NCBI RefSeq assembly: GCF_003289645.1
Contig: NZ_QLYX01000011.1
Span: forward strand, 1-64,000
Source: Actinomadura craniellae
GTDB taxonomy: Bacteria; Actinomycetota; Actinomycetes; Streptosporangiales; Streptosporangiaceae
Length of the DNA stretch: 64,000 nt
Direction: 5' to 3'
Shown here: positions 24,681 through 33,177 of the stretch, piece after piece
Position numbering within the stretch: position 1 is the first letter of the stretch
How the letters are laid out: each line of letters opens with the position of its first letter
Position numbers and translations under genes: made by a program
Notes under the pieces: generated by a model
What the model saw: only the letters and a program-made list of their open reading frames with translations
Told to the model about the DNA's origin: nothing
Databases searched by the model: none

Positions 24681-24741
24681 CAAGTATGTGACCGGCAACA
24701 CACTGGTAACTGTAGTGTCACTCACCGGAGGATCGCTGCGG

Positions 24742-25527
24742 ATGTCACCGTCTCCCGACCAGCCACCCGAGCTCAGGATTTCTGAGGTCACCCTGCGGTT
24801 CGGTGGCGTCACCGCCCTGGACCGGGTGTCCCTCACGGTGGCGCCCGGCGAGATCTGCGGGCTCATCGGCCCCAACGGCGCGGGCAAGACCACCCTGTTC
24901 AACTGCGTCACCCGGATCTACCGGCCGGACGCCGGGACGATCACCTTCGGCGACGCCGACCTCACCCGGGCCCGGCCGCACCGGATCGTCCGGCTCGGCA
25001 TCGCCCGGACGTTCCAGAACCTCGCGCTCTTCCCGTCCCTGACGGTGCTGGAGAACACCCTGGTCGGGGCGCACTCCCGCACCCCGGCGGGCTTCACCGC
25101 CGCGACGCTCGGCTGGCCCGGCACCACCGCCCGGCACCGCCGGCTGGCGGCCGAGGCGCTGGACATCCTCACCGACCTGGGCCTGCGCGACGACGCCCAC
25201 CGGCCCGCCGCCGGCCTGCCGTTCGGCACGCTCAAGCGGGTCGAGCTGGCCCGCGCGCTGGCCGCCCGGCCCCGGCTGCTGCTGCTGGACGAACCCGCCG
25301 GCGGGCTCACCCACGCCGAGGTCGCCGACCTGGGCGGGCTGATCAGGCGGCTGTCCACCGAGCGCGGCTTCGGCGTCCTGCTCGTCGAGCACCACATGGG
25401 GATGGTCATGAGCATTTCCGACCACGTGGTCGCCTTGGAGTTCGGCCGCAAGATCGCCGACGGCGAGCCGGCCGAGGTCCGCAACTCCGAGCGCGTCGTC
25501 GCCGCCTACCTGGGGAAGGCGTCATGA
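24742..25527 (+). CDS. livG: ABC importer ATP-binding subunit (LivG-like)
   Basis: A 261-residue ATPase of the branched-chain-amino-acid-type importers. Walker A is GPNGAGKT (43-50), followed by FQNLALFPSLTVLEN, an atypical signature LPFGTLKRVELARAL, Walker B LLLLDEP and a switch histidine in LLVEHHMGMVM. ATG 24742 follows GGAGG by ten bases; the frame is open upstream but without a ribosome site. The importer operon also holds LivF, LivH, LivM and a binding lipoprotein. Because all neighbours are CoA-dependent catabolic genes, it probably imports an organic acid, not an amino acid. Confidence 0.9.
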   Translation: MSPSPDQPPELRISEVTLRFGGVTALDRVSLTVAPGEICGLIGPNGAGKTTLFNCVTRIYRPDAGTITFGDADLTRARPHRIVRLGIARTFQNLALFPSLTVLENTLVGAHSRTPAGFTAATLGWPGTTARHRRLAAEALDILTDLGLRDDAHRPAAGLPFGTLKRVELARALAARPRLLLLDEPAGGLTHAEVADLGGLIRRLSTERGFGVLLVEHHMGMVMSISDHVVALEFGRKIADGEPAEVRNSERVVAAYLGKAS

Positions 25528-26234
25528 GCCTGCTGGAGGTGACCGGCCTGACCGCCGGCTACGGCCCGGCGCGGGTGCTGCACGGCATCGACCTGACGGT
25601 GGACGACGGCGAGGTCGTCGTGGTGCTCGGCGCCAACGGCGCCGGCAAGACCACCACCATGCGGGCGCTGGCCGGGGCCATCCCGCACCAGGGCTCGATC
25701 GTCTTCGACGGCGCCCCGCTGACCGGGCTGCGGCCCGACACGATCGTCGGCCGCGGCATCAGCCTGGTGCCGCAGGGCCGCGGCACGTTCTCCCACCTCA
25801 GCGTGCTGGAGAACCTCCGGGTCGGCGCCGCCCGACGCCGCGACAAGGCGGAGATCGCCGCGGACATCGACCGCTGGTGCGAGGTCTTCCCCCGGCTGCG
25901 GGAACGCTCCGGCCAGGAGGCGGGCACCCTGTCGGGCGGCGAGCAGCAGATGCTCGCCGTGGCGCGGGCCCTGATGAGCCGGCCCCGGCTGCTGCTGTGC
26001 GACGAGCCCAGCCTCGGCCTGGCCCCCGTCATCGTGGCCGAGCTGTTCCGCACCCTCGCCGAGATCAACCGCGAGCAGGGCACCGCGCTGCTCCTCGTCG
26101 AGCAGAACGCCGAACTGGCCCTGGGCATCGCCGACCGGGTCCACCTGCTGGAGGTCGGCCGGGTCGTCGCCGCCGGGCCGGTGGCGGAGTTCCGCGACAA
26201 CGAGTCGGTCCGGCGCGCCTACCTCGGTGACTAG
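25524..26234 (+). CDS. livF: ABC importer ATP-binding subunit (LivF-like)
   Basis: A 236-residue partner ATPase. Walker A GANGAGKT (36-43), Q-loop LVPQGRGTFSHLSV, signature LSGGEQQMLAVARAL, Walker B LLLCDEPSLGLAP and LLLVEQNAELAL are all standard for LivF. Its start overlaps the LivG stop (ATGA). LivG and LivF form the heterodimer that drives LivHM. Confidence 0.93.
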   Translation: MSLLEVTGLTAGYGPARVLHGIDLTVDDGEVVVVLGANGAGKTTTMRALAGAIPHQGSIVFDGAPLTGLRPDTIVGRGISLVPQGRGTFSHLSVLENLRVGAARRRDKAEIAADIDRWCEVFPRLRERSGQEAGTLSGGEQQMLAVARALMSRPRLLLCDEPSLGLAPVIVAELFRTLAEINREQGTALLLVEQNAELALGIADRVHLLEVGRVVAAGPVAEFRDNESVRRAYLGD

Positions 26235-26243
26235 GAGAAGCCG

Positions 26244-27140
26244 ATGGACATCTTTCTGGAGCGCCTCTTCGACGGCGTCACCAACGGCGCCGTGTACGCG
26301 ATCATGGCGCTGGCCCTGGTCGTCGTCTTCCGCGGCACCGGGACGATCAACTTCGCCCAGGGCGAGATGGCGCTGTTCACCACCTACGTCGCCTGGGCGC
26401 TGACCACCCAGGACGTGCCCGTCTGGATCGCGGCGCTGGTCGCCGCCGCGATCGGGTTCGTGCTCGGCGCGGTGACCGAACGCACCCTGATCCGGCCGGT
26501 CCGCCGGCGCAACGACATGGCCACGCTGGTCGTGGCGCTGGGGTTGTTCACCGGGTTCAACGCGCTGGCCGGGCTGCTGTTCAACTCCGAGACCAAGACC
26601 ATGCCCAGCCTGTTCCCCGGCGGGGAGAGCGACTACGTCGCGGTCGGCGGGGCCCGGCTGTACTGGGACGCCCTCGGCGTCTGGCTGTTCGTGATCCTGG
26701 TGATCGGCGCGGTGTTCTGGCTGTTCAACCGGACCCGGCTCGGCCTGCACATGCGGGCCGTGGCCGACAACCCCGAGTCGGCGGCGCTCAGCGGCGTGCC
26801 CACCGGGCGGATCCTGATGCTCGGCTGGGGGCTGGCCGGGATCATCGGCTCGCTCGCCGGGGTCCTGGTCACGCCGCTGTCCCCGCACCAGCTCAGCCTG
26901 ACCACGATGTTCCCGATCCTGATCTACGCCTCGGCGGCGGCGCTGTTCGGCGGGCTCGACAGCCCGATCGGCGCGGTCGTCGGCGGGCTCGTCATCGGGG
27001 TCCTCGAAATGATGATCACCGGCTACGTCGAGTTCATCGGCGGCACCCTGCCGCAGACCGCGGCGCTGGTCGTGATCGTCCTCATCCTCCTGTTCCGGCC
27101 GACCGGCCTGTTCGGTTCCCGTCAGATGGAGCGCCTGTGA
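26244..27140 (+). CDS. livH: ABC importer permease (LivH-like)
   Basis: A 298-residue membrane protein with about eight hydrophobic segments. It begins with GVTNGAVYAIMALALVVVFR and TINFAQGEMALF, the conserved start of LivH permeases, and carries GLHMRAVADNPESAALSG, the cytoplasmic loop contacting the ATPase. AGGAGA lies between the LivF stop and ATG 26244. Its stop overlaps the LivM start as GTGA. Confidence 0.92.
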   Translation: MDIFLERLFDGVTNGAVYAIMALALVVVFRGTGTINFAQGEMALFTTYVAWALTTQDVPVWIAALVAAAIGFVLGAVTERTLIRPVRRRNDMATLVVALGLFTGFNALAGLLFNSETKTMPSLFPGGESDYVAVGGARLYWDALGVWLFVILVIGAVFWLFNRTRLGLHMRAVADNPESAALSGVPTGRILMLGWGLAGIIGSLAGVLVTPLSPHQLSLTTMFPILIYASAAALFGGLDSPIGAVVGGLVIGVLEMMITGYVEFIGGTLPQTAALVVIVLILLFRPTGLFGSRQMERL

Positions 27141-28258
27141 GCACGAAGACAGTGGACGTTCCGGTCGAGAAGCCCGCACCGGCGGGACGGTTCCCGATCA
27201 CGATCGTCCGGGGGTCCGGGCGGTACCGGGCCGGGCAGCTCGGCCTGGTCGCGTTGGTGGCGCTGCTGCTGCTGGCCGGGGCGAGCGCGGAGCCGTTCCG
27301 GGTCGGCCAGTTCACCAGCGTGCTGATCTTCGCGATCGCGATCAGCGGGCTGAACCTGGCCACCGGCTACACCGGGCTGCTGTCCATCGGGCACTCGGCC
27401 TTCTTCGGGCTGGGCGCCTACACCACCGGGATCCTGGTGGTGTCCTACGGCTGGGAGCCGCTGGCCACCCTGCCGGTGGGGGTCGTGCTGTCCTTCCTGA
27501 TCGGCGTGGTCGTCGGGCTGCCCGCGCTGCGGATCCGCGGCCTGTACCTGGCCCTGGTCACGCTGGCGGTCGGGGTGGCCTTCCCCGAACTGGTCAAGCG
27601 GTTCGCCGACTTCACCGGCGGCGCGGCCGGGCTGGTGATCCGGGCCCGGCAGCTCGCCCCGCCCGACTGGACGGGCCTGCGGCTGGGGCAGCGGCACCTG
27701 TGGCTGTACTGGCTCAGCGCGGTGATCCTGATCCTGGTGCTGCTGGCCGTGCGCAACCTGACCCGCAGCCGGGTCGGCATAGCGATGGTCGCCACCCGGG
27801 ACAACGAGATCGCCGCCGCGGCCTCCGGGGTGGACCTGGCCGTCGTCAAGACCGCCGTGTTCGGGCTCTCCGGCGCGATCACCGGGCTGGCCGGCGGGCT
27901 GTTCGCGATGTACATCGGGGCGCTGTCGCCCGACGGGTCGTTCACGCTGCTCAAGTCGATCGAGCTGATCACCGGCCTGTTCGTCGGCGGCGCGGCGACC
28001 CTGCTGGGCCCGGTGGTCGGGGCCTTCGCCGTCGTCTTCATCCCCTACTACAGCGCCGACCTGGCGTCCGGGCACGTGTCCGGGATCGTCTTCGGAGCGG
28101 TGCTCATCCTGATCGTCTTCCTGATGCCCGAGGGGGCCGTCGGACTGCTCAACCGGCTCGGCCGGCGGATCGTCCGCATCACCACAGCAGCCGAGACCGG
28201 CTCCGACGCCGGGCGGTCCGCCGCGCACTCGGCCGAGAAAGAGGGAGAACCCCGATGA
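27137..28258 (+). CDS. livM: ABC importer permease (LivM-like)
   Basis: A 373-residue second permease subunit. After a 40-residue polar N-terminus it has FAIAISGLNLATGYTGLLSI and GHSAFFGLGAYT, typical of LivM, and the coupling loop VGIAMVATRDNEIAAAASGV. About ten membrane segments are visible. The C-terminal 25 residues are polar and charged. GTGA overlap with LivH and ATGA overlap with the lipoprotein gene show a fully coupled operon. Confidence 0.92.
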   Translation: MSTKTVDVPVEKPAPAGRFPITIVRGSGRYRAGQLGLVALVALLLLAGASAEPFRVGQFTSVLIFAIAISGLNLATGYTGLLSIGHSAFFGLGAYTTGILVVSYGWEPLATLPVGVVLSFLIGVVVGLPALRIRGLYLALVTLAVGVAFPELVKRFADFTGGAAGLVIRARQLAPPDWTGLRLGQRHLWLYWLSAVILILVLLAVRNLTRSRVGIAMVATRDNEIAAAASGVDLAVVKTAVFGLSGAITGLAGGLFAMYIGALSPDGSFTLLKSIELITGLFVGGAATLLGPVVGAFAVVFIPYYSADLASGHVSGIVFGAVLILIVFLMPEGAVGLLNRLGRRIVRITTAAETGSDAGRSAAHSAEKEGEPR

Positions 28259-29529
28259 AACCCAGATACCTGACCGCACTGGGCCTGTCCGCCGTGCTGC
28301 TGCTGGCGGGCTGCGGCTCCTCCGGTGACGAGGAGCCGCAGGCGGCCGGCGGCGGAGTCGTCACCGCCGACGACTGCGCCGACCCGGCCGCCGCCAAGGA
28401 GAAGATCACCGGCACCCTCAAGGTCGGCTGGAGCGGCGCCACCTCCGGCCCGCTGGCCCAGGCCGTGGGGCTCGTCATCGAGGGCATGCGCACCCGGTTC
28501 GCGGTGGCCAACGCGGCCGGCGGGGTCAACGGGGTCAAGCTCGAAATGGTCGTCAAGGACGACGCCTTCAACCCCGAGAAGGCCAAGACCAACGTCAACG
28601 AGATGATCCAGAAGGACAAGGTCCACGTCCTGGAGACGTTCGGCTCGGGCCAGCTCAACGCGGTCGCCGACGACCAGAACGAGGCGTGCGTGCCGCTGCT
28701 GTTCGGGCAGGCGTCCGTGCCGGCCTACCGGGACGCCAAGAACTTCCCGTGGACCACCGAGTACCTGCCCTCGTCCGACATCGAGATGGCCGCCATCGTC
28801 GAGCAGATCAAGAAGAAGTACCCGAACGGCACCGAGGTGGCGCTGGCGGTCAACCAGACCGAGTCCGGCCAGGGCTACGCCACCGGCTTCAAGAACGCCA
28901 TCAAGGGCACCAACATCAAGATCGCCAAAGAGGCGCCGAGCACCGACCCGAACGCGGCGATCACCACCCTCAAGACCAGCAACGCCAAGGTCCTGGTGAA
29001 CGCGGTCATCACCGGCGACTGCCTGCCGCTGACCCAGGCGCTGGGCCGCTCCGGCTGGAAGCCCGAGGCCGTCTTCCAGCCCGCCAACTGCGTGGACGGC
29101 AAGATGCTCTACGAGCCGGCCGGCGCCGCCGCCGACGGGCAGCAGATCATGGTCTGGCTGAAGGACCCGGGCAACCCGCTCTACGCCGGCGACGCGGCCG
29201 TCAAGCAGTACCTCGCCGACACCGCCAAGCACGGCAACAAGCACGCGCTGAACAACTACACCGTCAACGGCTGGGCCATCGGCGACCTGATGATCGACGC
29301 GTTCACCAAGGCCGCGCAGTCCCCCGACGGCCTCAGCAAGCTCGGGATCATGAAGGTGGCGCGCACCCAGAGCTACCAGCCGCCGATGTTCATCGACGGC
29401 GTCAAGTGGACGATGACCCCCGCCCAGTCGCTGGGAATCGTGTCGTTCCGCCCGTTCGCCTGGAACGCCGGCAAGAAGGTCTTCGAACCGACCGGTGACG
29501 TCATCGACATGTCCAGCCGTTACAAGTAA
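28255..29529 (+). CDS. ABC importer substrate-binding lipoprotein
   Basis: A 424-residue periplasmic-binding-protein type I domain anchored by lipid. The signal ends in the lipobox LLLAGC with Cys20, followed by a Gly/Ser linker. The mature part, beginning near LKVGWSGATSGPLAQAVG, belongs to the LivJ/K-like family (ANF receptor-type ligand fold) that binds amino acids, aromatic acids, amides or terpenoid acids. It captures the substrate outside the membrane for LivHMGF. The hairpin immediately after the gene may let its mRNA accumulate more than downstream genes, as often seen for binding proteins. Confidence 0.9.
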   Translation: MKPRYLTALGLSAVLLLAGCGSSGDEEPQAAGGGVVTADDCADPAAAKEKITGTLKVGWSGATSGPLAQAVGLVIEGMRTRFAVANAAGGVNGVKLEMVVKDDAFNPEKAKTNVNEMIQKDKVHVLETFGSGQLNAVADDQNEACVPLLFGQASVPAYRDAKNFPWTTEYLPSSDIEMAAIVEQIKKKYPNGTEVALAVNQTESGQGYATGFKNAIKGTNIKIAKEAPSTDPNAAITTLKTSNAKVLVNAVITGDCLPLTQALGRSGWKPEAVFQPANCVDGKMLYEPAGAAADGQQIMVWLKDPGNPLYAGDAAVKQYLADTAKHGNKHALNNYTVNGWAIGDLMIDAFTKAAQSPDGLSKLGIMKVARTQSYQPPMFIDGVKWTMTPAQSLGIVSFRPFAWNAGKKVFEPTGDVIDMSSRYK

Positions 29530-29541
29530 GAACGCTCACAC

Positions 29542-29567
29542 GCGGGGCCGGGGACGCCCGGCCCCGC
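29542..29567 (+). terminator. Intercistronic GC hairpin
   Basis: A perfect 11-bp stem, GCGGGGCCGGG with CCCGGCCCCGC, around a GACG loop, 13 bases after the binding-protein stop. There is no T-run and the next gene is co-directional 70 bases on, so partial termination or 3'-end stabilisation of the importer mRNA is more likely than a full stop. Confidence 0.6.
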
Positions 29568-29636
29568 ACCCACCTGGGGGACGACCCCCGGACGCCCGAA
29601 AACGCGCCGGCCGGCCCGGCAGGAAGGAGCCAAGGC

Positions 29637-31319
29637 ATGAACCACCGGGGCCTGCACCCTCCCGAGCGGGTCGAGGAGTACACCGCCCGCGGCTGGTGGA
29701 CCGGCGAGACGCTGGACGAGTTGTTCCGCGCCCGGGTGGCGGCCGCACCCGACCGGCTCGCCGTGGTCGACCCCGCCAACCGCCGGGACCTGGTCGGCAC
29801 CGACCCCCGCCGGCTGACCTGGCGGGAACTCGATGACGAGGTCGTCGCGCTGGCCGGCACGCTGCTGCGGCACGGCCTGGGGCAGGGCGACGTGCTCGCC
29901 GTCCAGCTGCCCAACACGATCGAGCTGGTCTGCGCCTACCTGGCCTGCTGGCGGCTGGGCGTCGTCATCTCGCCGCTGCCGGTGCAGTACCGCGAGCACG
30001 AGGTGAAGGCGCTGGGCGCGGTGGCCGGCTTCACCGCCTTCCTGACCCTCGCCCGGATGGGCGAGCGGGAACTCGCGGCCGAGGCGCTGGCCGCCGGCGT
30101 CCCGGTGCTGTCCTACGGCACGGACCTGCCCGCCGGCGCGGTGCCGGTGGACGGCACGCCCGCCGACCGCGAGACCGTCGAGGCGTACGCCGCCGCGCAC
30201 CCCGCCGACCCCAACGACTGCGTCACGATCTGCTGGACGTCGGGCACCGAGAGCACCCCCAAGGGCGTGCCGCGGACCCACCACGACTGGATCGCGATGA
30301 GCTGGAACACCATCGACGCCCCGGGCCTGACCGGCGACGACGTGCTGCTCAACCCGTTCCCGATGGTGAACATGGCCGGCATCAACGGGATGTTCCTGCC
30401 CTGGCTGCGGGTCGGCGGGGTGCTCGTCCAGCACCACCCGTTCGACCTGCCGACGTTCCTGCGGCAGATCGCCGCCGAGCGGGCGACCTACACGGTGGCC
30501 CCGCCGCCGCTGCTGAACCTGCTGCTGGCTAGGAAGGAGCTGCTGGCCGCCGCCGACATCTCCTCGCTGCGGCTGATCGGCTCCGGGTCGGCCCCGCTGG
30601 CCCCCGCCATGGTGCGGGGCTGGCAGGAGACCCACGGCATCGGCGTGATCAACTTCTTCGGTTCCAACGAGGGCATCGGGCTGCTCACCGCGCCGCGCGA
30701 CGTCCCCGACCCCGAGCAGCGGGCCCGCTACTTCCCCCGGTACGGGGTGCCGGGCATCACCTGGAGCTCCCGGACCGCCGAGTCCATCCAGGTCAAGCTG
30801 GTCGACACCGTGACCGGCGCGGAGATCACCGAACCGGGCGTGCCCGGCGAGCTGCGGATCAAGGGCCCGATGGTGTTCCCCGGCTATGTCGGCGGGGAGC
30901 GGCTGGCCAGCCCGTTCGACGAGGACGGCTTCCTGAAGACCGGCGACGTGTTCATGATCGCCGGGGATCGGGACCAGTTCCTGGAGTACGTCGACCGGGC
31001 CAAGGACCTCGTCATCCGGGGCGGCATGAACATCGCCCCGGCCGAGCTGGAGGGCCTGCTCGCCGCGCACCCGGACGTCGCCGAGGTCTCCGTGATCGGC
31101 GTGCCCGACGAGACGTTCGGCGAGCGGGTGTGCGCGGTGGTGGTGCCGGTCGAGGGCGCGACCGTGACCCTCGACTCGCTCGTCGCGCACCTGCGCGAAC
31201 GGAAGATCGCCTCCTTCAAGCTGCCCGAGCGGCTGGAGGTGCGCACCGTCCTGCCGCGCAGCCCGCTCGGCAAAGTCCTCAAGCGCGAGTTGCGCGCCGA
31301 ACTCGGCAAGGGAGCCTGA
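29637..31319 (+). CDS. Acyl-CoA synthetase (AMP-forming)
   Basis: A 560-residue ANL-family ligase, clearly different from the two other ligases here. It has CWTSGTESTPKGVPRTH at the P-loop, FFGSNEGIGL, GDVFMIAGDRDQFLEYVDR, KDLVIRGGMNIAPAELE and PRSPLGKVLKREL. The GTEST-PKG variant and the RGGMNI segment are typical of cyclohexanecarboxylate-CoA and aryl-acid ligases, which hints at a cyclic or aromatic acid. AGGAAGGAG precedes ATG 29637. It lies downstream of the importer and probably activates the imported acid. Confidence 0.88.
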   Translation: MNHRGLHPPERVEEYTARGWWTGETLDELFRARVAAAPDRLAVVDPANRRDLVGTDPRRLTWRELDDEVVALAGTLLRHGLGQGDVLAVQLPNTIELVCAYLACWRLGVVISPLPVQYREHEVKALGAVAGFTAFLTLARMGERELAAEALAAGVPVLSYGTDLPAGAVPVDGTPADRETVEAYAAAHPADPNDCVTICWTSGTESTPKGVPRTHHDWIAMSWNTIDAPGLTGDDVLLNPFPMVNMAGINGMFLPWLRVGGVLVQHHPFDLPTFLRQIAAERATYTVAPPPLLNLLLARKELLAAADISSLRLIGSGSAPLAPAMVRGWQETHGIGVINFFGSNEGIGLLTAPRDVPDPEQRARYFPRYGVPGITWSSRTAESIQVKLVDTVTGAEITEPGVPGELRIKGPMVFPGYVGGERLASPFDEDGFLKTGDVFMIAGDRDQFLEYVDRAKDLVIRGGMNIAPAELEGLLAAHPDVAEVSVIGVPDETFGERVCAVVVPVEGATVTLDSLVAHLRERKIASFKLPERLEVRTVLPRSPLGKVLKRELRAELGKGA

Positions 31320-31321
31320 CC

Positions 31322-31717
31322 ATGGACGACGCCGCCAAGATCAAGGTCGTCACCGACATGATCGACGCCTGGAACGCCACCGATTGGGAGCGGGTGGTCG
31401 CCCTGTTCGCCCCCGACGGGGTGCTGCACAGCGTGATGTCCGCCCCGGTCGTCGGCCACGCGGCGATCCGGGAGCGGCTGGCCGTGCTCTCCGACGGGCT
31501 GGAGTCCCTCGACATCCGGACGAAGGCGGTGGGCGTCATCGGCGGCCGGGTCTTCGTCGAGCGGCTCGACGTCTTCGACGTGCGGGGCAACCACGGCGAG
31601 GTGCCGGTGGTCGGCATCCTGACCATCGAGGACGGCCTGGTCACCGAGTGGCTGGAGTACTACGACCGGGCCACCCTGCTCAGCGGGATGGGGCTGACCG
31701 CGGACTTCGCGCACTGA
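31322..31717 (+). CDS. Limonene-epoxide-hydrolase-like NTF2-fold protein
   Basis: A 131-residue protein of the LEH/SnoaL type. ERLDVFD matches the LEH segment with the catalytic Arg-x-Asp pair and LEYYDRA the segment carrying the second catalytic Asp. The segment where LEH has the water-positioning Tyr and Asn reads LHSVMSAPV, so those residues look replaced. It may still open an epoxide or may have become an isomerase or binding protein. It starts two bases after the ligase stop, so it belongs to the importer operon. Confidence 0.68.
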   Translation: MDDAAKIKVVTDMIDAWNATDWERVVALFAPDGVLHSVMSAPVVGHAAIRERLAVLSDGLESLDIRTKAVGVIGGRVFVERLDVFDVRGNHGEVPVVGILTIEDGLVTEWLEYYDRATLLSGMGLTADFAH

Positions 31718-31732
31718 TCCGACGCGCCGGCT

Positions 31733-32713
31733 TCAGGGGCCGGCCGTCAGATCGTCGACGGCCTGCTCCAGCCGGCGCATCGGCACCGAGTCGCCGGTGA
31801 ATCCCCGGATGGCCATGAGCAGTTCCGGCAGCCCGTCGGAGTAGTCCAGGCAGGTGCGCAGGATGGCGAGGGTGTCGGCGCGCGCCTCGCCATGCCGCGG
31901 GATCACCCCCGCGATCTCCGGGGCGAGCATGCGCACCACCTGCTCCCGGTTGCGCTCCATCGCCATCACCGGGATGTCGAGCATCAGGTCGACCAGCTCG
32001 AACAGGATCTGGTTGGCGGTTCGGGGTCGCGGAGCCCGCCGCGGCGGCACAGCGGGCGACCCGTTCGGCGCGACGACCGCCCCGCCCGGGGCGGTGCCGG
32101 GCAGCCGCATCCCCGGCACCCGGACCCAGGCGGTATCCGAGGTCTCCTTCACCTGGACCTCGATCCGCCGGTAGTCGGCCGGGTCCACCAGCCCCCGGCC
32201 GTGCCGGACCACGTCCTCGTACACCCGCTGCGACACCGCCAGCGCCAGGTGCGCGCCGGAGTCGCGCAGCACGTCCTTGAACGGGGTGGCGTCCAGGATG
32301 CGGAAGGTGTGGTTGACGGCCGTGCCCACCAGGCCGTTGCCGTCCGAGTGCGCCGCACCGGTGTGCACGGCGACGCGCAGCCGCAACTGCGCGGCCTCGT
32401 TGGAGAAGTCGTTGTGCCGCCGCACTTCGGCCCGGAGCAGATCGACCACCGACGACAGCAGCAGGCCCGTATCCGCCTGCGGTGGAACTGCGAGCATCGC
32501 GCCATCGCCCCGGTCCTCCCGGTAACACTCCTCGAACGGGACGCCTCCTTTGTCGAAGCCGTGCTCCAGACTCGCGTAAAGCACGTGCCGCATGTGGGTT
32601 CGGGCCTCGTCGGTCCGGCGCCGGTCGCCGAACGCGGCGATGTCACAGACGAACATGGTGCACGTTCCGGACGGTCGCCACCGTGCGGCGGCGTTGCTCA
32701 CCGGTTCGGGCAT
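31733..32713 (-). CDS. Nucleotidyl-cyclase-like protein with C-terminal EAD2 domain
   Basis: A 326-residue protein. Residues 15-200 resemble a class III nucleotidyl cyclase: TMFVCDIAAFGDRRR supplies one metal Asp (D24), EDRGDGAMLAVP the second (D70), and LRLRVAVHTGAA and GTAVNHTFRILD follow in the usual order. After a Pro/Arg linker, residues 235-322 (FELVDLMLDIPVMAM to GDSVPMRRLEQAVDDL) match effector-associated domain 2. EADs bind like domains on partner proteins in NTP-driven conflict systems, and the VMAP protein at 41401-42864 begins with an EAD2-like domain. I infer that the two interact. The real product could be a cyclic nucleotide, or the domain could be only a sensor. ATG 32713 is chosen; the frame is open upstream. 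It is divergent from fxsA1. Confidence 0.72.
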   Translation of the reverse strand: MPEPVSNAAARWRPSGTCTMFVCDIAAFGDRRRTDEARTHMRHVLYASLEHGFDKGGVPFEECYREDRGDGAMLAVPPQADTGLLLSSVVDLLRAEVRRHNDFSNEAAQLRLRVAVHTGAAHSDGNGLVGTAVNHTFRILDATPFKDVLRDSGAHLALAVSQRVYEDVVRHGRGLVDPADYRRIEVQVKETSDTAWVRVPGMRLPGTAPGGAVVAPNGSPAVPPRRAPRPRTANQILFELVDLMLDIPVMAMERNREQVVRMLAPEIAGVIPRHGEARADTLAILRTCLDYSDGLPELLMAIRGFTGDSVPMRRLEQAVDDLTAGP

Positions 32714-32780
32714 GACGGACCGCCTTCTCGTCGGGGACGACAGTCCCAACTGTGAGACTCCGGACACCTGCGAAAAAGGG

Positions 32781-32795
32781 CGTATGACACATACG
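32781..32795. promoter_or_regulatory. Palindrome between EAD2-cyclase and fxsA1
   Basis: CGTATG-ACA-CATACG is a perfect 6-bp inverted repeat with a 3-base centre, in the 252-base gap between the divergent cyclase-like and fxsA genes. It is a plausible operator controlling one or both. Confidence 0.4.
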
Positions 32796-32965
32796 GGGCA
32801 GCGTGGGCGCGGCCTGCTGTGACACCGGAGCAAATCCAGCGCTGGGAGGATGCTGGTGGTTATGATCAGCGAGTTATTGGTGCGATCCACGGCACCACCG
32901 AACAACCTGGATGCGTCTCCTCTGCCCGGGGCGTTGTCCGATGTTGCTCAGAGAGGGACCGTTCC

Positions 32966-33136
32966 GTGCGTACTATGCGTGACGAGATCGAATCGGAACT
33001 GTTCGACCTCAGCGCTCTTCCTCTGGACCGGCTGCGCGAGCTCGATGACACCGTGCTGGGCGCGGCGTTGGAACGAGTGCAGGCGGAAGCGGAAAAGCCC
33101 GGCAAGGCGGTATCGGGTTTCGACAGCATCATCTGA
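32966..33136 (+). CDS. fxsA: FxSxx-COOH peptide precursor (FxsA1)
   Basis: A 56-residue precursor. Its leader has LFDLSALPLDRLRELDDTVL, close to the conserved recognition region of FxsA leaders, and it ends SGFDSII, so the last five residues F-D-S-I-I fit the FxSxx-COOH rule exactly. In this family the radical SAM enzyme FxsB links the aromatic residue to a residue two positions on, giving a three-residue cyclophane, here probably Phe to Ser. GTG 32966 lies nine bases after GAGAGG; ATG 32975 is the alternative start. The maturase gene follows after 41 bases. Confidence 0.87.
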   Translation: MRTMRDEIESELFDLSALPLDRLRELDDTVLGAALERVQAEAEKPGKAVSGFDSII

Positions 33137-33177
33137 GTGCCCTGGCAGGGGCCCGGCCGACCACGTAGCCTCGCACA

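Larger units (their letters stand above)
24550..24741. promoter_or_regulatory. Divergent promoter region of catabolic operons C and D
   Basis: A 192-base gap between the SnoaL-like operon and the ABC importer, AT-richer than its flanks. Plus strand: TTGACG (24654-24659), 18-base spacer, TAGCAA (24678-24683). Minus strand: TTGGCC (complement of 24607-24612), 18-base spacer, TAGCTT (complement of 24583-24588). Each spacer contains the same 16-bp element found at 6295 and 6395. The plus promoter repeats TTGACG and a TAGnAA box as at 6385-6413. Confidence 0.6.

Noticed and set aside
29519-29535. Fifth copy of the 16-bp element
   Set aside because: The minus strand reads GTTCTTACTTGTAA, a partial match lying over the end of the binding-protein gene, without promoter hexamers; probably chance.
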